Below are positions 12,098-22,600 of a DNA stretch of 64,000 bases, in pieces. This DNA is from Gibbula magus. Its lineage: Eukaryota > Mollusca > Gastropoda > Trochida > Trochidae. Made by a program: the position numbers and the translations under genes. The notes under the pieces were generated by a model. That model made no database searches, was not told the DNA's origin, and was given only the letters and a program-made list of their open reading frames with translations. Numbering within the stretch: the stretch's first letter is position 1; the number at the start of each line of letters is the position of its first letter. The stretch spans positions 77,736,593 through 77,800,592 of the forward strand of contig OW388289.1 in assembly GCA_936450465.1 (NCBI GenBank), given 5' to 3'.

Positions 12098-12611
12098 TAC
12101 TTAGCAAAAAACGCTATGGACCATTTGATGTTTTTGTTTATTTTGACTTATTTTTCGAAGTTGGAATTTTGCAATTTTAGCCCCATTCTACCACCACTGT
12201 TTCAAGTCGCATTTCAAAATGTCCTGCGTCACCAACAACCCCAAATGAGCTCGATAACGCCCTTGTTGGTGAATGGCATCAGATTCCATATCAACTGTTA
12301 TAGAGTTGTAGAACCTTTCATTATGTTTTCAAAACGTTCTAAAGCCGTAATTAGTGCACGAAGTGGGCATACAAGCCAATCAAGTTTCAATCCAGTTTCA
12401 GATAATTAAGAATATTGTGAATCCAAGGCAACGTTCACCTCCAATCTCCAATAGCGTGTGTACATTCTGATTAAAACATTATAATGTTTTGTGGTTGTAT
12501 TTTTTTTATCGCAATCACGTCCATCAGTATATTATAAATAATATTGTTTTCATGATACACATTTTAAAAATATTGGGAACATCCAATGGTCCTTAACTTT
12601 TTTGCTCAGTA
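12098..12611 (+). mobile_element. Deleted Tc1-like element with transposase remnant
   Basis: The 5' end TACTTAGCAAAAAACG and following GGACCATTTGATGTT match, with mismatches, the reverse complement of the 3' end (TACTGAGCAAAAAAG, then GGACCATTGGATGTT), giving terminal repeats of about 40 bp. Inside, about 12215-12290 encodes PNELDNALVGEWHQIP, resembling the C-terminal Tc1 segment (ELxxALxxEWxxIP). Most of the transposase is gone and the remnant carries stops. At 514 bp it is a non-autonomous deletion derivative. Confidence 0.75.
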
Positions 12612-12859
12612 TATTTGAAAGACCTCATACACGTACGACTCACATGAAATAATCGAATATTACACGAATAACCATTAATAACCGAGAAGGAAGTGCTTTT
12701 TTTCGGTTTCCTTTACGTGTGTATTTCTATCTGACGGTCATTGTGATATATAGATGAAACCGGATGTCCATCCATGCGTGTCCATTATATGTGGGAGTTG
12801 TACTTATATACATGCATTTCCCCTGACATATAATGACTTATTGATGTAAAACATTCAAC

Positions 12860-12947
12860 ATGAACAGAGTGTGGCATGGATGTGTTGTGTTGCTGTTGTT
12901 ATCCATATGTATTGAAGAACACGTCGCACATGGCAGTAATAGATCGA
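12860..12947 (+). CDS. Candidate signal-peptide first exon, secreted peptide
   Basis: ATG opens a 29-codon stretch whose start has a basic head (MNRVWHGC) and a hydrophobic core (VVLLLLSICI), as in a secretory signal. It is followed at once by a strong donor, GTGAGT at 12948, leaving phase 1. A signal peptide on its own phase-1 first exon is a common layout for secreted animal proteins. The best following exon is 14152-14261, which would complete a 65-residue peptide. I do not recognise the family. Support is the signal plus the splice site only, so chance is possible. Confidence 0.4.
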
Positions 12948-14151
12948 GTGAGTATCTATTTAATCCGATGTAGGTTATTTCGCTTTTTATTATGTATATG
13001 TTTGTAGTGTTTTTTTGGTAACCCAATGTCTTAATAGTTCAAACAGCTTAATCAGTCAGGCGAAAAACAATTGTAGAATGATTCTATCTGCGCCTATATC
13101 GTTAAAGCGAGAGTTGTCTGATGTAGGTTATGATTAAATCAAGTTAATTCGAATCTTATTTAACTACCTTAATAATAGCCTTCTTCTTATGACACCACAT
13201 ATCAGGGTCTATTTATATTGCAATATATTGCAATATATATATGTTCCTCTTTTCTTTACCTATATGTAGCAATATTTGCTATAAACAGGTATATTTTATA
13301 GGCGAAATATATTTACATTATATGTTTTAATAGTATTTATCATTTTGACTGATTTTGAGTAATACTACGACCTTATCATTTCTGAAACTAAGACTACATG
13401 GTTCCGGCGAAAAACAAGAACTTATGACCATTAGTATCACATATTATAATATTCTCGTGTTTCATTTCAGAAAAACCTGGGTTTACCAAATCAAAACTAG
13501 TGATAACAGGTCTTCTGAAGTTTTATTGTGAGATGCTCAAGATAACTAAACCCGAGACCGTGTCGAAATATTGCCACACAATGTCATGATATTGGGACCA
13601 ACAAGCAGCGCTTGTTGTGTTTGGTGCTTGGACGGAGATAAGGATCGAACCCCAGAGCTAGCACCACGAGCTTTGAACTAGCTGTAGGCCTATGCATCAT
13701 AATGACAGGCAGACAGATAATTTATTAAAGTCTCACCTCACAATACACAAATAAAATAAATACATATACAGATGCAATTAAGAAAAATGAGCCACCCATT
13801 CAGGGTTACGAGAGACTATTTGATAAAATATATACACCATATTAGATTAAAAAGTGAAAGACTATGAAGGGAAGCTGTGAATCGGAAGTTATATGATGAC
13901 ATATGTTCTTGCATGTGTGGCAATTAGAGGATCTTGTTTTAACATGTGTATGTGTGACATTGACGAATCGAATGTGTTTTGGAAACATATAGTGAAATAG
14001 GCATTTACTGAGTGCACAGACCCTCGTCCTTGAGAATTGCGGAGCATGTGGATAGCATTTATAATTGTAGCATGGTATATTAAAGTTAGATTACAAATTT
14101 TCCAAGAATTGTGTAACTTTTTTTTATACATTTGAATTTACCTCGGTGCAG

Positions 14152-14261
14152 GCTCATTTGAAGTTTGGTGTCGGAGCGATTCAGTTGACTGTAAGACACA
14201 CTCATCTTACGCCCTGACTATGGATAATCTTGATGTGACAACACTAACACCTGTGTCATAA
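14152..14261 (+). CDS. Candidate second exon of small secreted peptide
   Basis: An AG acceptor at 14150-14151 opens a frame that joins the phase-1 exon ending at 12947. The joined frame reads through SSFEVWCRSDSVDCKTHSS to TAA at 14259-14261. The mature part would be about 40 residues with two cysteines separated by six residues. A competing donor (GTAAGA after GTTGACT, near 14191) would instead make this a 39-nt internal exon leading to further exons. One candidate lies near 14420-14600, where two overlapping frames stay open. No homology is claimed. Confidence 0.25.
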
Positions 14262-14639
14262 GGTCGGGGGAACTGGGATATAACGTAGTTGGTCATTAGC
14301 GGGTCAATGTGGACGGAGTTCCCTATACTTAATATACGTTAATTGAAACGAATAAAAACGAAATTACATGTTCTACCGTTTTAGATGAAGGACCCCTCAA
14401 TTTTTATTCCCATGGCCAGGGTTGACGGAGGTGAGCAGAACAAGAATTGGCGTTTCAGAAGCTTTTGAGGATCCATTTTCAGTTCAAATTTGCATGATGC
14501 GAATAGAATGTGGTCACTCCCCGAACATCATTTATGGGATAATGTCACTTCTAACTCCGATCATCGTGACATGTACGATGTATCTTCCCAGGCAATTATG
14601 CGCTTTATGTAGGAACACGTGACTGCAACATCTATAAGG

Positions 14640-15710
14640 TGTTATTCAAAACTGGTTTATATTATTCTTATATCCATCAATATCTTAATTATATTGTACG
14701 TAAGATTGCATTAATTGTTTATATTTTTATAACTTTACGTATGTTTAATTGCCCCATTTCGAGTTATCAAGACAGTAGTGGAGTTAATATAATCCAATAA
14801 CGATCCCAAATGTCTAAAGATATCTACTATATTTTTATCAAATTGGCACAGGCGCATTTCATTGAGGGTGTTGGGATAACATGTAAGTCAAAGTACAAAC
14901 GAATGGCGGCATGAGTGGGCGTCCTATTGAAATGTGTTCAAGCATGCCGACACTAGGCTATTGAAGTGTGCTTACATGCCGCGGCGGACATATATGGGTA
15001 CAAGGCTCACGATCGTCAGAGTTTTGATAATAAAGATAAAGATGACAAGTCACGTTATAAAATTTGCGATATAACTTTCTTTGCAGCTCTTCTATATAGT
15101 ATTATGTTATTTATGTATATAGACACATTGTACAAAGTTGTGAACGTTACCTTATTACAAACATTTATGTGAAATGTATTAGCTAGTCTTCCACGTGACG
15201 TAATGTTATTTAATAATATGCATATAGGTTAGAAATGTGAAATTTGCTTTATTGCCGTTATTGGCACATTTTTCAGATAACATGTAAACCTACTTTATTC
15301 TTTGCACTTAATTATTCATACATGTGTATCTACCGGGGACTATATATATATCCCTGTACATTTACAATCATACATTGTATTAGATGTTGATTTTCATTTG
15401 ATCGATAGATATACTAATGCTCATTTCAATATTATGTCACTCTATCGGGCGTGCATTTCTATACACTTAACTGTACGTTTTGTAATAGAAGACATTGTCG
15501 TTGACACATCACGCGGTCATATAAGGTTGAACATAGATTTTCAGAAGTATCAGAGGATTAGCAAATCTATCATTTATAATTACCAAGGAGTTTACACATC
15601 AGTTCAGCTCACTAAGATGTTTTGTATAGAGGAGTATAGAGGAGGAAACTAGATATGAAGGATATGACCCAGATGTCCTTACTGACATACTCGTCCTGGC
15701 TACCTGGGCT
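14640..15710. other. Unassigned noncoding sequence
   Basis: A 116-codon plus-strand frame at 15302-15652 has no recognisable motif and is Ile/Tyr-rich, like other AT-rich chance frames. Nothing is supported. Confidence 0.4.
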
Positions 15711-15873
15711 CTGTACCAAAACAGTGAGCGCTTATAATTGCTCATTGAGCGCTCAATTGAGAGCTCATTCTCTCCTGAGCTACGTAGCGCTACATTGAGC
15801 AATCGCGTTCAAGAGAGGTTTAGAAGTAATCGCTCATTGAGCGATTACTTTTAAACGCTTATTGAACATGGCC
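15711..15873 (-). mobile_element. Dispersed non-autonomous element, copy 2
   Basis: Reverse-orientation, shorter copy of the element at 4970-5205. Read on the minus strand it begins GGGCCATGTTCAATAAGC, passes the ACGCGATTGCTCAATGTAGC core and ends near GGTACAGAGCCC. It has extra internal palindromes, such as AAGTAATCGCTCA facing TGAGCGATTACTT. Confidence 0.75.
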
Positions 15874-16500
15874 CTTGTCTGTTATGCCACACTGCAGGAA
15901 CCAGGGCATAACGCACACCATATCTACACGTTATACTTCCCTTTGGTACAGGTACGTGTACACAAGAGTTCAGCTATCGGAAGCGAGTGGTTCTGGAGAA
16001 GTCGAATATGCAAAATGTGTACAGACTGATGGTCGGATGGACGAATGCCATGTCATAAACCCTCGGACGTTTAGGGCCTCATGGCCTAACATTAAATCCA
16101 TTTTGGGCCTGATTTGATTAAACAGGGTGTGCCGAATAAGTCATTCAGTTATATGGCCTTCTTGTTACCGACTTCAAACACGGAAACATCATAGAATTAA
16201 AACATTTTCATCAAAACATTCGCGTGACTACATTCCACCATCGTGACATATCTGTGAAATCTCTCCACCTCTCTCTCACGTTTCTCGACCCTCTTGTATA
16301 CTGTATACTGCGATAAATTACCTTCGTCGCTAGGGACATATTTGTAAACAGTCTCCGCTTGTACCCGTTACTCCCCGTTTTAGTGAACTCTACCCTTATC
16401 TCAAAGACCTCGCCTGTCTGTACACACCTCCACATATCCCCGCCTTGGTGTGGGTCGGCTGTAAGACTCGGAAGTTGGAAAACTTGGATTATCATTCAAA
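15874..16500. other. Region upstream of the arrestin gene
   Basis: It should hold the promoter and 5' untranslated region of the gene starting at 16501. I see no convincing TATA box or initiator. A 94-codon minus-strand frame (16211-16495) has no family motif. Confidence 0.4.
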
Positions 16501-16618
16501 ATGGGCAAACCAGATCTTTTTGCGATTGTCCTCAGCAACCCACAGGCTGTATATTACCCTGGCCAGCCTATAGAGGGACAGGTGATGGTCACCCTCAGTG
16601 AGGAAATGAAAATGCGAG
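16501..16618 (+). CDS. Arrestin exon 1 (residues 1-39)
   Basis: ATG in context CAAAATGGG opens MGKPDLFAIVLSNPQAVYYP, the first strands of the arrestin N domain. The donor is GTACGA at 16619, leaving phase 1. Confidence 0.93.
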
Positions 16619-19600
16619 GTACGAACGTTTGTATGTCATGTCCATATTAAGTGAAAGGTCAAACGTTTCGTTCACCTACATCTTTGTGAGAGGGGTATAT
16701 GCATTTGCAAAGTTAATACATTCCATTGAATACGAATAAGTGGTTACTTCATTTATTATATGCGACAACGTGTCTGCTTGAAGCAAGACGAACCCACTCC
16801 ACACATACTAACAATATGTTTCATCCTGCAGGTATTTATATCATATATAAGTCCATTTACTCATCCAATGACCTGAAACATGAAACAATCATTTAGAAGT
16901 TTTAAGATATATTAATTATTGCATTTTTCACGGCTGAACATGAAACATTATTGACTTAGTATACTTTTCTTAGGCATCAGGTTACATTTCTACGGAGGAG
17001 CACGTGTTCACTGGTCAGAAAGACATACACATGGGAAACGGACAGTGACCACATACTACACATCTACAGAGACCTACTTCAACTCAGAGATGGTGCTCTT
17101 CGGAAAGGGTAATAGCAGAGTTTATAACAAAGTTTAAACTTTAAACTTTAAAATATAATTCAAGTAAAACGAAAATTTCAAAATGAAACCTAGCAGTCTT
17201 TGACTTCCGTTCTCACAAGCACGTTTTAACATAAAGCATAAAAACCTACAGTATGCTTGATATTATTGAATATATTTGTAGTGCGAGATATTTTTTAAAG
17301 CGCCTAAACAAACTGTTATAAACTCTTCACATTGGCACATGAACCTTTAAACGATCTATCTATATGATGTCTTTGACATTATGTACATACGTACACAAAA
17401 GGCAAGCGTTTTAAGCACTTCAACGCCAATATTTGATGTTCCATAAACACTTCAGCTGCGATTAAAAAATAGTCTAAGTCCTCACTCGCAGGTTTTTGAA
17501 GTTCTTGTTGCATATGGATACATAAGTTTTACAAACGTTTAAACGATTAGAACTGAAGTTCATTTTCATAAATATAGATATGGTTATTATGTCAATTAAT
17601 CCGCCTCTTGACACATCGAGCTCAGATAATATATATGATCATATATTCAATCGGTTAAAGCTCTCCTAAAACGAGGCCATGTTTCTTTCAACATAATTGA
17701 CCTCGTCGCAATGGAGAATAGGTGTCGTTCAACCATTCTTAGTAACCTGATAGCGTTCAATGAGAGATATGGATCGTCTAACATGCACACTAATGATAGT
17801 GTGATTGTATTGACAATGTAGCTCACTGTACAATATATCCCTCACAACACTTAGCTGTACTGCTGAGCAAAGGATATGATACCAAATGTTCAATAGGGTC
17901 AACAAAATACCTTTACTACTGTATACTACCACTGTAATTGATACACATATGTTTTGTCAACAAGTATAGATACTTGTATTCACTAGGGAAAACTTGTATT
18001 ATACCCCACTTCTGGTCTCGTTGCTATGGTTTCTTTTGTTACAAGTGTAGGTGTATTATCCGATACACCTACACTTTTTTCTGATATACCTATACTTTTT
18101 CTGATATACCTACACTATTCTATTAAAACTACAATTTTTAACAACTGAGAAATAAATGGAGTCAATTTTCTAAATTTCCAAATCTAAGTGGTGATACTTT
18201 ATAAAATGTTATATATGAACATAAGACACCTGAGATCGAACCTGTGTCCTGTTGCTTTCTGGCCGAACGAACTCACCATTACACAACGAAGCCAGTTGAA
18301 ACTTCGTACATTGGTTCATGACCAAATGAATAAGGTTCTTATAATGCATGATATGATATCATAAATTTCTGTATTTCTTTTTATATAAGAATGTTATTTA
18401 ATTTTGGGTGCGAAATGTCTTAACATACTTAAAATTGCTACAGTGACTGTTTTCTCTAAACGTTGGCCATGTTGACATTAGCAATGCAGTTTATGGCGTT
18501 AGCTGTACATTTCGGACAAAGTGTTTGGCATTAAAGTGAAAATATGAAAATCAATTTAGTAGAAGATGTTGTCGATATAATGAACCTTCTTAGACTAGTA
18601 TTCTTTGACGCATCATTGCTGTACAGGGCGTCATCAAAAGTTTTAACGAGTAGACGATTTGTCCTATTTCGCTCTCATATCTCGTCTATTAGGTTAGGGC
18701 GTTCCGAAGCAAGGGCATTAAATTATTTTGTGTAAGAACCGAAAGGCTGGCAAAGCTTACATGGTGGTTACGCATCGCTATTTACATCATGTGTATTGTC
18801 AGCAAATGAAATGTCGTCATTTGATATTTCTCATCCGAGTACTGCCAATATTTCTCGATTTTAACTCGTTTCATTGGCTGATTATTTTAAGCCGGTACGA
18901 ACTTTTCCTAGCGCACACATTCAAGGTATTAAGAAGTCTTACACATTAATAAAGCCTGATGGCGCAGGATGGACCATAGGTTTTAAGTTAGTTGGTTTCG
19001 TGAGACATGTTGTAACTATTAATCGCTCGTAGATTAAACTATGTTGTGACCCTTAAACGTTATGTTACAGTCTTATAAAATAACGATCGCATCAATTCAG
19101 AAAAAAACCAACAATTAACATAGTATATACTCTTGTAGATTGCAGGAACATGGTTCTCGATAATTTGAAAACGCTTTGGGAATGTCGATCAATCTCATAA
19201 GATCCATGAATCAGCATTTCGAAGTTGATAAACGTATGAACTGATAAACAAAAGAATATTTTAAGTCACATAGTTTAACACAAGAATGATAATTACGCTT
19301 CAAACAAAGATTTATAGTGTCTCTAAGCCAACTTGAATTTTTTTCTCCATTTTTGGAAGCATAATATATCCTTTAAAATCGTCGTTTTGGTAGCTTCTTA
19401 ACTGGATGGCATAGGGGAGTGAATTTTGGATTTGGATTTTTTTTTTATTGTTTGAAAACAACCTGTAACGAATGATTAAAGTCCATGATGGTAGACAACA
19501 TCTTTATGAACTCAATTTCCATATATCATAAATGTTTATTTAGAATGCTAAAAATTCAATCATAAACCATTTTGAAACAATTTTGAAATAAGCGATGTCA

Positions 19601-22600
19601 TGTGTATGTGTAAAGGCATAACACGGAACACAAAACTTAACAAATGGTTTGCTAATACATTGTAAACTGTCCAAATTGCGTTTATCCAGCAGCAGTTATC
19701 TGTTTTTGACTGTTGAAAATTGTATATCTTTTTTTACTGTCGAGCTGTTCATATGACTTTGCACATGTGTTTTGGTAATGGGACAGCTGACGTATGCTTG
19801 GTACATAGCGTTTACTTGACCCGTAATGGTAAATGACCAGCGGAAAAGGAATTACAATTGTTACACGACTAAACTTCCACAGCATTATTCTGATTTTACA
19901 GCGACTGGAGCTTCAGGGGATAACCCTATACTGAAGGCCGGCAAATACAACTACCCGTTCCGCTTCCAACTGCCACAAACCATCCCAGCCTCGTACGAGA
20001 GTCGTATAGGAAGAATCCGCTATAGTCTGAGCTGTGTGATAGACAAACCCTGGGCCTTCGACCATAACGTGGCCCGGGCCTTCACCGTCATCAGTCTGGT
20101 GGACCTCAACACTATCCCTGGGGTTCTGGTGAGTTTACTACACTGTCATCAGTCTTCTTGACCTCAACACTATCCCTGGGGTTCTGGTGAGTTTACTTCA
20201 GTGTCATAAGTCTGGTTGACCTAAACACTATCCCTGGTTTTCTGGTGAGTTTACTTCAGTGTCATCAGTCTTGTTGACCTCGACACTATCCCTGGGGTTC
20301 TGGTGAGTTTGCTACACTGTCATCAGTCTTGTTGACCTCAACACTATCCCTGGGGTTCTGGTGGGTTTACTTCAGTGTCATCAGTCTTGTTGACCTCGAC
20401 ACTATCCCTGGGGTTCTGGTGAGTTTACTACACTGTCATCAGTCTTGTTGACCTCAACACTATCCCTGGGGTTCTGGTGAGTTTACTTCAGTGTCATCAG
20501 TCTTGTTGACCTCGACACTATCCCTGGGGTTCTGGTGAGTTTGCTACACTGTCATCAGTCTTGTTGACCTCAACACTATCCCTGGTTTTCTGGTGAGTTT
20601 ACTTCAGTGTCATCAGTCTTGTTGACCTCGACACTATCCCTGGGGTTCTGGTGAGTTTACTTCAGTGTCATAAGTCTGGTGGACCAAAACACTATCCCTG
20701 GTTTTCTGGTGAGTTTACTTCAGTGTCATCAGTCTTGTTGACCTCGACACTATCCCTGGGGTTCTGGTGAGTTTACTACACTGTCATCAGTCTTGTTGAC
20801 CTCAACACTATCCCTGGGGTTCTGGTGAGTTTACTTCAGTGTCATCAGTCTTGTTGACCTCAACACTATCCCTGGGGTTCTGGTGAGTTTACTTCAGTGT
20901 CATAAGTCTGGTTGACCTAAACACTATCCCTGGTTTTCTGGTGAGTTTACTTCAGTGTCATCAGTCTTGTTGACCTCGACACTATCCCTGGGGTTCTGGT
21001 GAGTTTACTTCACCGTCATCAATCTGGTGGACCTAAACACTATCCCTGGGGTTCTGGTGAGTTTACTACAGCGACATCAGCCTGGTTGACCTCAACACTA
21101 TCCCTGGGGTTCTGGTGAGTTTACCTCACTGTCATCAGTTTGGTGGACCTGAACACTATCCCTGGGGTTCTGGTGAGTTTACTTCACTATCATCAGTTTG
21201 GTGGACCTAAACACTATCCCTGGGGTTCTGGTGAGTTTACTACAGCGACATCAGCCTGGTTGACCTCAACACTATCCCTGGGGTTCTGGTGAGTTTACCT
21301 CACTGTCATCAGTTTGGTGGACCTCAACACTATCCCTGCGGTTCTGGTGAGTTTACCTCACCGTCATCAGTCTGGTGGAACTCAACACTATCCCCAGGTT
21401 TCTGGTGAGTTTACTTCAGTGTCATCAGTCTGGTTGACCTCGACACTATCCCTGGGGTTCTGGTGAGTTTACTACAGCGACATCAGCCTGGTTGACCTCA
21501 ACACTATCCCTAGGGTTCTGGTGAGTTTACTTCAGCGTCATCAGTCTCGTGGACATCAACATTATCCTTGGCGTTCTGGTGAGTTTACTGATAGTCTTAT
21601 TATCCACAAAGGATACGTTTTTATAATTGGTATATGAAACTGCCTCTTCCATAATCCGTTGAGTGTTGAATTTATCTTGAAATACTAGACCTTTTATCCT
21701 TTCTTAATATCGATATGAATGGAAGCTTTAGCCAGATTGCCAAAACAAACGTGAAATCTCTTTGAACACCTTCAATCTTGATATGTTTGTTTTCACACCA
21801 GAGTGTAATGTAGTGTAGCTCGGGGACAATGAAGGATTCGATAGCCATGTTTTAATGATGTGAAAACCGCATGTAATGTGTACTAAGATACATGTTACTC
21901 TTCTTGATAAGGCCTTGGTAGTGGTCATGTCCAATGTTATATTTTATATTGATTTTCGTGTTTCATTAAGTTTAAAACATGTTCCCCCAAGTGTTACCTG
22001 CTGTTAAAGTCAATAATATGTTGTCACCATCAACTTTATAAATTGAAGATTATATATTCTCAATACAAGACACACTGAACCAACTCGTATTAATGGTCAA
22101 AGACCAACCCTATCACTTCAAAACCTTAAACAGTTATTCGGTTGGCATTGAATGAATGAATGAAATGAACTTTCTGGCGGAAATTAACTTGCAGATCAAT
22201 TGCCATTACTTAAGTAATTAACTATGTACTTTATCTAACGTATAACAGGTACTCGAGCCATTGTACTAGCCCCTGCTTCGCCTTCTGTCAGTACATTTTG
22301 AACATTATGATACTATATTTATAAAGTTGTCAAAACATATACACTGAATATAAAACATGTATGAGTGGCTAAGATGGATGTTTTGCACACACATCTTCAA
22401 ATTATGCAGTGTTCCGGTATATTTTGCTACGATAAGCCCAAGTCTGATATGGTCATGCAACATCTACGTATACATGAATAAAGTAACTCTTCTGACCCCT
22501 CCAGGAGGGAGGGACCGCCACAGATTCGAAGACTCTGTGTTGCTGTTGCTGTAAATCTGGACCAATCAGCTGCACCCTGAAGCTGGACCGGAAGGGATAC

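Noticed and set aside
14152..14261. Allatostatin-C-like peptide, from the two cysteines six residues apart
   Set aside because: Only the spacing matches; the intervening residues and processing sites do not, so no homology is claimed.
16211..16495. A 94-codon minus-strand frame upstream of the arrestin gene
   Set aside because: No recognisable motif or splice support. It overlaps the expected promoter and 5' untranslated region.
20101..21595. Possibility that the 58-bp array is a CRISPR-like repeat-spacer array
   Set aside because: Units are contiguous with no unique spacers, derive from a coding exon junction, and lie in an animal gene.
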